Shown: piece by piece, positions 31,656 to 43,230 of the stretch
How the letters are laid out: every line of letters begins with the position of its first letter
Position numbering within the stretch: the first letter of the stretch is position 1
The notes under the pieces: model-generated
The model's input: only the letters and a program-made list of their open reading frames with translations
Databases searched by the model: none
Told to the model about the DNA's origin: nothing
Origin: Leishmania infantum JPCM5
Taxonomy: Eukaryota > Euglenozoa > Kinetoplastea > Trypanosomatida > Trypanosomatidae
Direction of reading: 5' to 3'
NCBI RefSeq assembly: GCF_000002875.2
Contig: NC_009401.2
Span: forward strand, 75,843 to 139,842
Length of the DNA stretch: 64,000 bases
Made by a program: the position numbers and the translations under genes

Positions 31656-32591
31656 GAAGAGGTGGAGAGGAGTGCGCTGGAGAGCGAAAGCCAGCTTTCA
31701 AGCACCTGAAGCCGCCGAGTGGTAGCATCCCTTCCATGCGCACATCTGAGCCACGGCACACGCACAAAATCTGTGGAGGAAAACGTACCAAGTGCCAGCG
31801 CACCGCGTGTGTGCTACGCGCGTTACGCAGGAGCCGAAAGAAACGGAGATGGGCAGAGCGAAGCGGGCAGAAAGGAGAGACAGCGGTGTGGTGAGACGGC
31901 ATCAATGGTGAGTTCGGGCGCGAGGAGAGGCGCAGAGGCGTGAAAGCATGAGAGAGGCTCGCGCAACGCTGAGGGTGGCGGAGGAGACGGGAAAGCACAA
32001 GAGAAAAAAGGGAGGGAGGCGGGCCCGCGTGGAAGCAGGCGGTCAAAGTCCGTGTCTCTGCAGCTTATAAAGGGAAGAGGGATGCACCACCGGAACGAAG
32101 AGGACAAGCGCGCCGAGGTCGCGTTTGCGTGCGCGCCGAAGTGCCCTCTCCCACAGCAAGCACATTCCCAAGCATGTGCCCACACGCGTACCAAGCGCAT
32201 CTGCGTCGTTTATGTCGGAAAGAACTATGTATAGACGTACTCTCGCGGGTGTTCTCCTTCATGTGTTGTTCGCATGGAGCGCTTCATCTGCAGACGTAGA
32301 GCGGGAAGAAGGGCTCCTCTCAGCGCGGCTGTCGCTGGTACTCTGCTGATGAGCTGCGGTGGTAGTCTACCTTACTCCCCTCCCTTGTGGGCATCAACCT
32401 CTCCCCCACACGGCATCGGCCAGTGCACCAGCAGTGTCCTGATGTCATCAGTCGACAACGAGATATGCACCAACGTACACGCACGCGAGCACCAGCAACA
32501 GCCTGGAAAACACGAAGACAGTGAAAGGCAGACACACACACACAGTCGCATCCACATAGGTCCGTCGAAGTTCGGGCGGCTCCTTTCCTAC
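31656..32591. other. Spacer / probable 3' UTR of the BTB-RCC1 gene
   Basis: No gene seen. Contains a short CA run at 32533-32543. Composition is typical spacer. Confidence 0.55.
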
Positions 32592-35500
32592 TCAAACGGC
32601 ATCAGCGGAGCCGGCAAGTCGACCGTTGTCGCCGTTACCGCGGCTCATCTCCAAGTACGCGCCCTCTTCCCTACCCGTGAGGGGGCTCGCCAAGCGATGG
32701 TGCTGCTGCGAAGAAGCAGCACCTGTGAAAGGCGTCGTTACGCGGTCGCTGCTCCATGACGTCGGGTGCATTGTACGGGTCCTAGTGAGCGGCATGATGC
32801 GGCCGCCGACGCTGTCCGTGCTGCTCTCGACCGGGGCATCCGTCCACGGGTCACGGTACGCGGAGGGTGGCCGCTGCGATGCCGGTGTTGGGGGCATGAA
32901 CGATCTGGCCCAGCTGATATTAGTGCCGCCGCTGCTACAGCCTCTTGATCCCCACGTGAATGCCGAGTGGCTCACGTGGCTCTCCGCTGCCAATGCTGCT
33001 TGGGGTGGCAGCAGTGGAGGTGGGTAAGGGGGGTAGCTCGGCCGGTGCTCCCAGCCGCGTGTCGCAGTAGGCAGCGTTTCGCCGAATCCGTCAGCGACCC
33101 GCAGTGCATCGGCACAGAGCTCTTCGACGTAGGCGAAGGTGTGATGCAGCCCGCTCACGACCCCTCGCACATCAACATTTTGCAGGCCGGGCACGAGCTG
33201 ATAGTGTGGGTGATGATGGCCTCCCGTGCACGGGAGCGGCGAGCGGGTCGGGAACGCAGCAGCAGCACCGCCAGGTGCGAGAGCAGGCTGGTAGCCGCCG
33301 GCAGCACCACCCGTCATATACGGACCGTGGCCCGGAGAGGCAGGCAGAGCGCCTGCGTTCATCGCGGCCACGGACACCCCGATGTGGCTGGAGGAAACCG
33401 TGCCACGCGTCGCGCCATTCACAGCAGCCGCGGCCACAACAGAGGCAGTCGAACCGGTTGCGTTTGCCGTCCGGGTTGCCTCGCCGAAGCAGTAGACCTG
33501 CGCATGGGAGTGGCACCCAGACTCGGCAGCGTCGGCGCGGCAGCATGGCTGCGGGCACCACGGCTGCGGACCCTCCATCACGACGACAGTGTGCTGCCGG
33601 CCGCAGGCGATGCTGCGAGCCACACCGCCGGCCACGTACTCGAGACCCACGACCCGATAAGGCGCGGTGAAGGCGTCGGGGCTGCCAGCCGTGGTGCCGC
33701 ACTGCCCACTCGCATTGTCACCCCAGCAGAAGACGGCACCGGCGGCAGTGAGGGCGACGGTGTGGAAGGAGCCGCAGGCCACGTCCACTACCCGGTGGCC
33801 CTCAAGCGCGCCGCGCACCAGCGTCGGCACGTACGCTGGGGCTTTGGAGCCATGCCCGAGCCGGCCTTGATATCCCACACCCCATGTAAAGAGCTCTCCG
33901 TGCTCGTTGATGGCACCACTATGCCACTGTCCGGCGCGAATGCGCACAATGCGCTCCGGCGCAGTCACGGCCGCCCCGCCGGGAGCGACTCGCCGCCTGC
34001 CCTTCACGGTGACCAGCTGCGGCGTCAGCACGACAGCGCGGCGCTCGTTGCTGAGGGACTCGCCCAGAACGTCGCGATAGCGACGCTCCACCTCTTCCGG
34101 CGTGCCGAGGCCGACGCAGTCCACCAGCCCCCAGCTGTACAGAAAGCCATCATCGCTTAGCGCCAGCGCGAAGAAGCTGCCGCAGCTCAGCTGGATGATG
34201 CGCTTGCCCTCCAGCGTGTCCACCAGCACTGGCGCATCCACCTTCTTCGTCGGCAAGTCGAAGTGGGCGCGTCCGCGGCCGCTTTGGCCGTGGTTGTTGT
34301 TGCCCCAGAAGTAGACATGGTGGCCCTCCACAATGGCCATAGCAAACGCGTACCCGGCCGCCACGTGCACCGCCGGCAGCTGCTCAAACAGCGGAATCCG
34401 GCGCGGGATAAGCAGCTCCACCGGCACGTCGACACCATCCTGGCCGGTGCCGTTGCCACCGCCCACGCCACCACCTGGAGGGCTGCTGCCACCGCGCACG
34501 GCACAGCCGCTTCCGCCGAGACCCAGCTGACCCCACTCTCCGTTACCAAAAGTGTATATGCTGCCGGTGTCGCTCAAGGCGCAGCTGTAGTTCGCCCCCA
34601 GAGCAATCTCGCACACCCGCACGCCAAACGGCGTCACTTGCGCCATGGTCGGCGTCGGCTCGTCTCGTGTAGCATGGGTTCCCAGCTCCCCGTTGCCGCC
34701 GGAGCCCCAGCTGAACAACATCACGCGCCGTGGCTTCGGTGGACCGCGCAGCAGCCGCACCAGCCCCATCACGTTCAGGTACTCCGCCATCGCCAGCACC
34801 CCGGCCACGCTGAGGTAGTGCGGGATCATGACAGCACCGTGACGCAGGTAGTTCAGGATCGGCAGGAAGTAGTCCGCGTCCAGGTCAAGCAAGATGGCGT
34901 TGGCGCCGTCTGTGTCGAGGGGTATGGCAGAGGCCGTCTGCTGCGGGCTTACCGCCTCGCCGTCGCCCCCCTCGCCAACGCTGGCACCCACTGGCAGGCT
35001 GACTGCTGGCGGCGTGTGAGCTGCCACGTAGTCAGGCCGCGACTCCCGCATCACGGAGAGCAAAGAATGCTGGTGCGACACGCGCTGCAGCGCCGGCGGT
35101 GGTGCTGCCGAGGTCGAGGCAGTGGAGGCGATAGAGTGGTGCAATGGGCGGTGGCATGTGTAAATCTCAGAGAACAAGGAGGAGCGATCGCCGTCCAGCT
35201 GCGCGCTATCATTGTCGTGCTGAGGCGCATGTTGTGGTCCATCCTCAGCGGCCGGTGACACTTCCGCGTCCGACGCTGCCGACGGAGGCAGAGTCTGCGC
35301 GTCGCCGCCACCGCTCTCCGCGGCGCTGTTGCGCAAGCCGTCGGCGTTGCGACCCTCGGCGAGGTTGGCGGTGTGAGTGCGGTTGTCACGTCCTAGCGGG
35401 TCGCATCGAACTCCGCCCTCGGGCGCCTCCTCCCCGGGCGGCGTCGCGTCGGCGACGGCTCCACAGCGCCCCGAGGCCTCCTGTGTTGTCATTGCTGCAC

Positions 35501-36374
35501 TGCGGCGTGCACCGCTCTTCTTCCCGGCAGCGATGTCGCCCCGCCCTGGCGGGGGGACAAGGCACGCACACAGCGACGCCAACACGCTGTCAGGATCCGC
35601 CATGAGTGTGCCGACGGTCGTTGTGATGAGCCGGCCGCCAACATTCAGCAGGACCCACTCCGACGAGGACGCCGTCGTAGCCACGCAGACCGACTCTGTT
35701 GTACGCACCGGCTGGAAGTAAAAAGAGCGCGGGAGAGCTGCAGACGGTGCTGATAGGCGCTCCTCTGCCGCTGTGTGTGACCGGCGAGGCAGCGGTGAGG
35801 CGCACGATCGCCCAGACGCGGCGGTGCCGGTAGCGGCTGCAGCAATGTCACCGTCTGAGCGAGGCGATGGCGAGGCCGGAGCCGGACGAGCATGGCGACT
35901 CGCTACAGCAGCCGTTGACGTGCTGTCACAAGCTTGTGTTGGTGACCGCGTTGTGGCCGTCTGTTGCTGCCTTTGGTCGTGCGGCTGCAGAGGCCAACCA
36001 GTCGACGAGGTCTCTGGCTGCCGCAACCAGCGAGCAGGCAGCTGCGGAGGTGGTGAGGATGCAGTGGCCGCAAACCTGTAGAAGCCCCCGCTCGACGTAG
36101 TATGGCGCATGGCCGAGCAACTCGCTGGTGAAGGCACTCCAGTCAAGGCAGGGGCACCCTCCACCGTCGCGGCTGTCGTAAAAGTTGATTCTGGAAACGG
36201 CGACGACGCCGCTGGGCTGACGGTATCGTGGTAGTCAGCGCTGTCCACGTGTACCACACCGCTCTGGCCGCTTCCACTAGTGCTGCTTCTGCTCCTCGCG
36301 CTACTGCTTTGGCTGCTGCTTGTGCTGCCACCAAAGTCAAGGCGACTGATGGGGCTCGTTCCCACGGATGTCAT
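32592..36374 (-). CDS. BTB(T1)-RCC1 repeat protein (1260 aa)
   Basis: Start is ATG 36374 (MTSVGTSPIS); upstream the frame has only GTG. Residues 1-235 are serine- and proline-rich and disordered. Near 240-272 is the first half of a potassium-channel-tetramerisation type BTB domain (WVLLNVGGRLITTTVGTLM), interrupted by about 215 low-complexity residues and resumed near 493-545 (LDADYFLPILNYLRHG, then YLNVMGLVRLL). From about 552 there are RCC1 repeats (LFSWGSGGNGELG, IYTFGNGEWGQLGLG, VYFWGNNNHGQSG, FTWGVGYQGRLGHG, VFCWGDNASGQCG), enough for most of a seven-blade propeller, with inserts. BTB plus RCC1 suggests an adaptor for cullin-3 ubiquitin ligase or a scaffold. No nuclear-exchange function is implied by RCC1 repeats alone. 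Confidence 0.9.
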   Translation of the reverse strand: MTSVGTSPISRLDFGGSTSSSQSSSARSRSSTSGSGQSGVVHVDSADYHDTVSPAASSPFPESTFTTAATVEGAPALTGVPSPASCSAMRHTTSSGGFYRFAATASSPPPQLPARWLRQPETSSTGWPLQPHDQRQQQTATTRSPTQACDSTSTAAVASRHARPAPASPSPRSDGDIAAAATGTAASGRSCASPLPRRSHTAAEERLSAPSAALPRSFYFQPVRTTESVCVATTASSSEWVLLNVGGRLITTTVGTLMADPDSVLASLCACLVPPPGRGDIAAGKKSGARRSAAMTTQEASGRCGAVADATPPGEEAPEGGVRCDPLGRDNRTHTANLAEGRNADGLRNSAAESGGGDAQTLPPSAASDAEVSPAAEDGPQHAPQHDNDSAQLDGDRSSLFSEIYTCHRPLHHSIASTASTSAAPPPALQRVSHQHSLLSVMRESRPDYVAAHTPPAVSLPVGASVGEGGDGEAVSPQQTASAIPLDTDGANAILLDLDADYFLPILNYLRHGAVMIPHYLSVAGVLAMAEYLNVMGLVRLLRGPPKPRRVMLFSWGSGGNGELGTHATRDEPTPTMAQVTPFGVRVCEIALGANYSCALSDTGSIYTFGNGEWGQLGLGGSGCAVRGGSSPPGGGVGGGNGTGQDGVDVPVELLIPRRIPLFEQLPAVHVAAGYAFAMAIVEGHHVYFWGNNNHGQSGRGRAHFDLPTKKVDAPVLVDTLEGKRIIQLSCGSFFALALSDDGFLYSWGLVDCVGLGTPEEVERRYRDVLGESLSNERRAVVLTPQLVTVKGRRRVAPGGAAVTAPERIVRIRAGQWHSGAINEHGELFTWGVGYQGRLGHGSKAPAYVPTLVRGALEGHRVVDVACGSFHTVALTAAGAVFCWGDNASGQCGTTAGSPDAFTAPYRVVGLEYVAGGVARSIACGRQHTVVVMEGPQPWCPQPCCRADAAESGCHSHAQVYCFGEATRTANATGSTASVVAAAAVNGATRGTVSSSHIGVSVAAMNAGALPASPGHGPYMTGGAAGGYQPALAPGGAAAAFPTRSPLPCTGGHHHPHYQLVPGLQNVDVRGVVSGLHHTFAYVEELCADALRVADGFGETLPTATRGWEHRPSYPPYPPPLLPPQAALAAESHVSHSAFTWGSRGCSSGGTNISWARSFMPPTPASQRPPSAYRDPWTDAPVESSTDSVGGRIMPLTRTRTMHPTSWSSDRVTTPFTGAASSQQHHRLASPLTGREEGAYLEMSRGNGDNGRLAGSADAV

Positions 36375-37706
36375 GACGTCCCACCCAGCACGCCCCACGC
36401 GCGCTGTTTCTTTCTGCTTCCTCTTTCGTTACTCGGACACGCACCGGCCAGATGAGACAGCGCACAGGCACAAACAACGGTTGTCGAGTGCGAGTGGCGA
36501 ATGGAAGCAACGAGGAAGAGAGCGGGGGCCACACTGGCGAGGAGGTGCGGATGGAGTAAGCAGGAGAAGGCGTACCGCCGAGCACACGACCACAGATCCT
36601 GTGCGTATAACGGGAAGAAGAGCAGAGGCACGACGCGAGAAGGAACCCCTCACGGCGACGAAGATAGTAACGAGAACGAGAGGGAGGGAGAAAGCCAAAA
36701 GAAGGGGGCGGCGAAATCGCACGGCGGGTGCATACAGGTGTGCGTCTGGCTGACGCTTGAGGGAAGGGAAAGTGTAGTGAGGGAGGGAGGGAAGAGCAGG
36801 AAGAGGGGGGAGGCAAGCCAACCACGAAACAAGAAAAAAGAGAGAGAGCCAGGCAAGAGAGCGCTCAGATCGAAATGCGAAGGGGCCGAGAGACAGCGGC
36901 GCAGACAGGCACAGAAACGCACCACCCACGCTGGGAGAGGGGAGATAAGGGCGAGCAACTCTCCAAGTGGACCGCCGAGGTGGGGATTCAAGAAGATGAG
37001 AGCAAAGTAGGGAGTGGCGTACGAAATCAGAGATGCGAGCGAAGTCACGCCTTTCTTTTTTTGGGGGGGAGGGGACGGGGGATGATGTTCTTTGTATATT
37101 TGCACGTCTGTCTCTTTTTCTGTGTGGTTGTATGGGGGGAGCGAGTGTATCCTGTGGAAAGGATGGATGAAACGCACGCCACGTGGGGCTGTGCGTACAA
37201 AAATGAGGTGGTCTGGCTTTCGTTTTCTTCTTCCTCCGCTGTTGATGTCACTTGTAATAGGTCTCTGGTGCTGACGCAGCCCTCCACTCCCGTCAAACCT
37301 TCTGCTAACGTGAAGGCGGGTTTGACTTTGAGTGAGTGCCAAGGCTGAATTGACGGAAAAAGAGAAGGGAGGAGCGGGGGTTTCGGGGGAGGGGGTTGGC
37401 GCTGGTGGATGTCCCTCGAAGCACCAGCAAAGGCCCCCTTCTCGTGCTTCTCGTCTGCCTCTTTCGCTTGTGTTTCTGTCGATGCAGCCTGCACGCCAGC
37501 ATACGGAGTCAAGTACACACACGCGCGCCTGCAGGATGCAGGAGCGAAGCAATGAGGCCAGTGCTCAAAGGCAAGATATCTATCTATAGATAGATATCTG
37601 CAGTATGAAGAGTCGCAGCTGCCGACGCGGATGAGGGCAGCTGCGACGCACGTAAAGGTGAAAGAGAGAACGAAAAGAGACAGAGCTATCAAGAAAGAAA
37701 GAGAGA

Positions 37707-37740
<34 letters not shown>

Positions 37741-40058
37741 CACGGAACTGAGTTAGTGATGGTGGGCGTGTGCGCGAGAGTCTGTTCCCGCGACGTAAGG
37801 CTGTACGTCCGTCGTCAGAGGGGGAGAGAGAGGAGGCGAGAAGAGAAGCAGATGACGTGTGCCGAAGCTGCGGCAGAGAAGTTACGCGCACGAGGCGCAG
37901 TGGAAAAAGAAGGGGTGGAGGGGCGCAGCTCATGAAGTTCTAAGCACTCCGCAAGCCTCCACGCATGCGCCAGCGCGCCGAGTCATCTGTCGGCGCAGGG
38001 CAAACACGGGCGCAGTGACCACCCCGTACCACTAACCCGCCCCTCCCCCACGGGCACACACGCACACATACACACACGCAAACACCCATCGGCACACAAC
38101 GGCGCAGCAGTGTTGTATCTTCTCCACTGTTTCGAGAGAGAGGAGGGGGTAGTGCTATCAACGCATCGGGGCAACACGTGATGTGCGTTGCCTTCTGCCT
38201 CTGTGACTCCTTCTCTTTTGCACGGAGATGTTCCTCGCACCATTCGCCGATGTCTGTTCGCTCGCTATTCTTTTCTTTCGCTTTCAACGATAAACTTACG
38301 TGGGCGCAGTGGTGTGCATGTGTGTGTGTGTGTGTGTGCGTGTGCGTGGGTGTGTGCGCGCCTGCTTGCCTATCTTAGTATGAGGGTTCACTTTTTGTTT
38401 CTTCGTCGCCATCCGTCTGTGGTATGTGTGCATCAGTTGGCGCTCCTGCGTTTCGCGCCTTGAAGCACGGCGCGAGGGACGCACACAAACCGACAGAGAA
38501 AAGGCGAAAGAACGACCGGAGGAGAGACGTGGCATCACTGCAGACGGCTTCGGCGTCCTTTTGCTTCGTCGAATATCGTGTTTTGATTCCTTCCTTGCTG
38601 CTTTCGAAAGAGTGATATGAGCAGAGGAGGAACAAGCAGAGACGGCGGTGCCCCATGTGTTGGCCCCTGCAGCTCTCATGCCTACACGAGAGCTCCTCTT
38701 GACTTCTCCGTTGTCGCTACCCTGTCTCCCCTTCTCTCAAACCCGCCCACCCGTCCACCTCATCTAACGCCTCCCATCTCCCCATGCCATTCGCTGTGCC
38801 TACATAGGTGCCCTTGGGCTCGGCACAAACCCGAGCCGCGGCAGCAATGGAAGACCCACGCAACAGGTAAGAAAAGCCTAAAACCTAACACACAACGGCC
38901 TCTTTCATCCACCCACCTCTCGACACCGGCCGACTCGCACACGTGGAAGAGCATGACGCTGGTGAGGAGCGAGAGCGTGATATTTTGATCGCAAGGGGAG
39001 ATGGGAGCAGGAGGCGAGATGAGAAAAGAGGGGGTGGGCACGAAGAAACCAACACACAGAAGCGCACACAACAAGCCCCAGACACGCGCGCTCACACGTA
39101 CTGTCCATATACACACACATCGTTGTACGTGTATATGTGCAGTACGTCTGCACAGCACAGCATCAATGACGGAAGAGCGCGTGCGTGAAGCGAGGTGAAG
39201 AAGGTGGCGGTGGTGGAAGGCGGAGAAGACGCGAAGGCATCACAAACACCGGCCGCGGCCGATGTGCGCTGGCCCGTGTGCATCCATCATCGTCTTATCG
39301 TCTTTCCATCTATTCTAAGATGGGTCTGACACTGAGTTAGGGTGCCACTGGAGGGAGGGAGAGGGGGTGAGGGGGGTAAGAAAGCACAGGAGCACCGGCA
39401 CACACGTGCAGGAGGAGAAGTGGCGAACGGTTGACTTCAGAATCGGGGGGAGAGTGACGGAGTGGAGCCCACGAGTCGTCCGGCCCCCGCCTTCACATGC
39501 AGACATATCAGCACGCATACACGCAAGGGCGCATACCCCACAGGCAGTGAGGGAAGAGGAGAAATGACGGAATGGGTTCTGGAGGGGGAAGCGGCACATA
39601 TCGATGCATCCCAACGGGTGGCGGTGGCGGTGATGGTGGAGAAAAACGGTGTAACGGGGACGGATGAAGACGCAGTGACATGTGTAAGTCCACACGAGAC
39701 ACAGCAGTGGCTCGCAAAGGTGGAGGTGCTGCTGCGGATTAGACGAACGAAGGAGGGAGCTGTCGCGGAAACGTTAAGGAAAAACAGAGAAGGATGTATG
39801 ATGCGGGGTGGGGGTAGAAGAGCAACGTCGGGCAGAGCATGGCGTAGAGGCACGGGAGAGAGAAGGAGAGAGGGAGGGTTTAATCTGGAGAGCTGCTGCA
39901 ACATGACAGCATTCTCTTCTTTTGATGTGTGGAGAGGGAGGGGATACCTCGCACGCAGACACGCGGTGGTCCCCTCGATTAGCCCAGGCCCCCATCCATT
40001 CTGCCTCCTCCTCATTCCTTCGCACTCACTCACTCTCTCTTGCTGCCGCGCCGCCTCT
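36375..40058. other. Gene-free stretch, 3.7 kb
   Basis: The largest uninterrupted empty stretch here apart from 24203-28227. Frames up to about 300 codons exist but are low-complexity and frame-shadowed. It holds purine-rich runs (36500-36900), a GTC/GGC triplet run at 37707-37740, a 26-base palindrome at 37574-37599, and a GT run at 38317-38340. No RNA gene recognised. Confidence 0.55.
37574..37599. repeat. 26-base perfect palindrome, AT-rich
   Basis: Positions 37574-37599 read the same on both strands (13-base arms, no loop). Built from GATA/TATC units. Lies in the long spacer 2.5 kb upstream of the stop at 40059. Confidence 0.85.
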
Positions 40059-41138
40059 CTACTGAGCGCCGCTTTCGTACTTTGCTAGCTTCGCCTTGAC
40101 CTCCTCCAGCTCCTTCTTCAGCGTGTCGTAGGTGGGGCGGGTCACCTCACCCTGCCGGAAGCCGTGCTCGATCATCCAGTTGACATCGGCGAACTTCCCC
40201 ATGTAGTTGCGGATGCCGTCCGCCATGAGCACGACGCAGCGCTGATCCGAGCGAAGGTCCTTGGCTGCCTCCACCACGCCGGCCATCGCGGAGCCGCTGC
40301 TACCGCCGACCAGCAGACCCTCCTCGCGGTGCAGCTCGAGGGCGAGGTCGAAACTCTCCTGATCGCGTGTCTTGACCCAGCGATCGACGTACTTACGCTC
40401 GCACACGTCTGGCACAAAGTCATAGCCGATTCCCTCTACGTGGTACATGACAGGCTCGCCGGGGTGTTCGGGGTCGGCGATGATGCTGCCGACCGGGTCT
40501 ACACCGACAACGATGACTTCGGGGATGAGCTCCTTCAGCTTCTTGGCCACTCCGGTGATCGTGCCTCCGGTTCCGGCGCAGATGACTACCATGTCGACCT
40601 TGCCGCCGCACTGGTCGTAGATCTCCTGACCAGTGAACTCGTAATGCGCACCCGGGTTGCTGGGGTTCGTGTACTGGTCCAGCAGCACGTAGCCCTTCTC
40701 ATCGCGCAGGCGGCGAGCGACCCCGATGAGGCTGTCCGGGTGGTCGTGCGGAAGAGACGTCTCCGTGCGGATCACCTCGGCGCCAAGGGACTGCAGTGTC
40801 GTCTCCTTCTCGTGCGACATCTTCTTCGGCATCGTAATCACCATGTGGTAGCCGCGGATCGCCGCGGCCATGGAGAGACCGATGCCAGTATTGCCGCTTG
40901 TGGCCTCCACAATCACGGAACCCGGCTTGAGCGTCCCGTTCTTTTCGGCGTCGAGTATCATCTGCTTGCCAATGCGGTCCTTGACGCTGCCGCCAGGGTT
41001 GAAGAACTCGCACTTGGCCACAACCTCGCACTGAATGCCGTGCTTCTGTGGGACGCGGTTCAAGCGGATGCAAGGGGTGTTGCCGACCGCCTCGAGGGCG
41101 TTGGCCAGAATTTGGCCGCGGGGGGTTGCAGATGTCAT
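40059..41138 (-). CDS. CBS: Cystathionine beta-synthase, short form (359 aa)
   Basis: Condenses serine and homocysteine to cystathionine, the first step of transsulfuration to cysteine, using pyridoxal phosphate. The start MTSATPRGQ at 41138 is the ATG next to the conserved fold; the long upstream extension is spacer. Visible: the Schiff-base lysine K53 in FFNPGGSVKDR, the phosphate loop SGNTGIG (81-87), the GTGGT loop (189-193), EGIGYDF and VGGSSGS (277-282). The sequence follows CBS more closely than O-acetylserine sulfhydrylase (KCEFFNPGG, VRRLR-type helix, VDRW). The heme-binding N-terminus and the C-terminal pair of CBS (Bateman) domains of animal enzymes are absent, so heme and S-adenosylmethionine control of the human kind is not expected. 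No targeting signal seen. Confidence 0.95.
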   Translation of the reverse strand: MTSATPRGQILANALEAVGNTPCIRLNRVPQKHGIQCEVVAKCEFFNPGGSVKDRIGKQMILDAEKNGTLKPGSVIVEATSGNTGIGLSMAAAIRGYHMVITMPKKMSHEKETTLQSLGAEVIRTETSLPHDHPDSLIGVARRLRDEKGYVLLDQYTNPSNPGAHYEFTGQEIYDQCGGKVDMVVICAGTGGTITGVAKKLKELIPEVIVVGVDPVGSIIADPEHPGEPVMYHVEGIGYDFVPDVCERKYVDRWVKTRDQESFDLALELHREEGLLVGGSSGSAMAGVVEAAKDLRSDQRCVVLMADGIRNYMGKFADVNWMIEHGFRQGEVTRPTYDTLKKELEEVKAKLAKYESGAQ

Positions 41139-43230
41139 TATGATCAGCGGGGAACAGAGAGAGAAAGAGAGAATGCGTGGGAAAGGGGACAAGAAAAATG
41201 CTTCCAGAAAAAGAAGAGGATGATAGAAGGCGATGGCTGTTGTTGTCGACTGTGGAGAAGGGGGGGGGGCGAACGATTTGGCAGACACGCAGGCAGTGAT
41301 GGAAAGAGGCACTGAAGGTGGAAGGATGGGGAAGAAGAGCGAAAGCAGGGAAAGTGAGGGCAAAGGTGGACTTCGGTGAGAAAGGCGCGTCCCAATTGTG
41401 CGGTTGGTGCGGGGTAGGGGAGGACACCGACCGGGAGGCAAGAAGTGATATGGCTTTCGACGGTGGGCAGTTCCCAGGAACGAGTGCACTGTGTGCATGT
41501 CGGAAGAAGCAGGAAAGAGGCCTCGCACAACATGTCGGTACACCCACAAGCGTGTTGGGCATCCCAAGGAAAAGTTGGCACGCGTGTCTTCTGCTTCCCC
41601 TCGTGAGATTTTGAGAAGATATGTTCCAGCATCGACCCGCCTCAAGGACAGCTTCGCTACACGCACACACACAAGCATCACGCAGAAAACGACTGCCGCT
41701 TACATGCGAAGCGCAAAGGAAAAGAATGGCGATCGAGCCTCCGTGCACACACGCTCGCAGAGATAGCGAGAGAGAGGTGCACAAAAACACATATGCCCGC
41801 GCCGCCGCCCATAGTCTCCCCTCTTACCTCTCCCCCTTTCACAACCGCAGCGTTTCCCCACTTGAGAAACCGAGCGAGGTTGGCAGCGAGGAAGTTTGGG
41901 GGAGGGAGGGAGAGAGGGGAGATGCGATGTAAGGGATACAGTCGAGCACGTACGCAGCGTGGCGGCAAATCAAACAGACAAGAGAGAATGTACTCTGTGC
42001 GAAGAAGGATCAGCGCGAAACCGTGACGCGTCCCGGAGGAGAGGAGGAGGAGAAGCAGCGTCTGTATGTATGTGTACTTGTGTGTAGCGGCCGTGCCGAC
42101 ATCACTGCATCGTTCCGAAGGTAGGTGAAATCACAAGACAGAAAAAGATACAAAGAAGAGGGGAAGCAACACAGATTCAAACAGCAACAAGTCGTGAAGC
42201 GTGGCGAGGAGAGGGAGGGGGAGAAGGAGGGAGTCCGGTATCCTTATCGCTTGCACACGTGTGCGCGGCGAGAGGACGAGATCATAATGATGAGAGAAAA
42301 AGGCGCGGACGGGAAAGAGCGCAGATGCACGAGTGAAGAATACTCATAAGAAAAGACAGAGTGCAGCCCGACGCGAAACGTAACACAGAAGTGAGATCGG
42401 ATAGGAAGGGAGCAAGAAGCATGCACAGACACCCAGACACACACGGACGGAAAGGTAGGGGGAAGTGGAGCAATCTTATTGTTGCCTGTGTTGCGGTTCT
42501 TGTCCTTGCTCGTTTTCGTTCACCCCTGTCTGCGTCTGCGTCTGTGTCTCTGTCTGTGTGCCTGTCCTTCTTCTCTTGCTGTTCCTTCTCCAGCTCTCTT
42601 TCTCGTGAGCTTCTTCTCGGATTACATTCCATATCAACTAAACACCGATTACAAGCGTGTGTATACATAGATAGATACAGATATACATATATATATATAG
42701 ATATGTATGCACATATGCATCTGCATAGAGCTATACATATATATATATATACATACATCTGGCATGGCCGCCGTGTGCTCCCTCCCGCTCCCTCTCCCTC
42801 GCTCTCTGCCTGCTGTGTATTCGTCTGCTCAATGTACATGGGCAACGGATAAACTGCTGGTGGGAAAGGGGCTGGAAAGGGGGTAGGTAGAGGTGTGTCG
42901 GAGGCTGACGTCAGCGCACGAGACACACACACACGCATACACACAGTGAGAACGACACCGAATCAACGGTACTTGCTAGTCTTTTGAAGGGTGGGGGTGC
43001 CCTCCCTTTTTTCGCTTATTCATATACATCGAAGTCCGCCACGCCCATGTCAGTCTGTGTACATCAGCATATGCACAAAGAGCGGTAGAGAAAAATACAT
43101 GTTTTACGTTGGTGTTATGTACATAAGCCCTCCCCGTGGGGATGGCGCGGGCGCGAAGGCGCATCGTCACCACCGCCTCGACGAACCATCAAGCCGCACA
43201 AATTGTGGCGGGCACCGGTTGGTTGGCTCT
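41139..43230. other. Gene-free spacer, 2.1 kb, with AT-rich repeats
   Basis: No gene. TCTG-type repeats at 42526-42567, alternating TA runs at 42686-42699 and 42735-42754 with near-palindromic sequence between them. Confidence 0.55.
41201..41226 (-). promoter_or_regulatory. Possible trans-splice acceptor of CBS
   Basis: Minus strand reads TCCTCTTCTTTTTCTGGAAG, with AG at 41201-41202, giving a 62-base leader. A second tract nearer the ATG has no AG before the start codon, so this one is preferred. Confidence 0.4.

Noticed and set aside
36650..37552. 300-codon minus-strand frame
   Set aside because: Pro/Ser/Phe/Leu-rich, matches the pyrimidine-rich composition of the spacer; no start context or domain.
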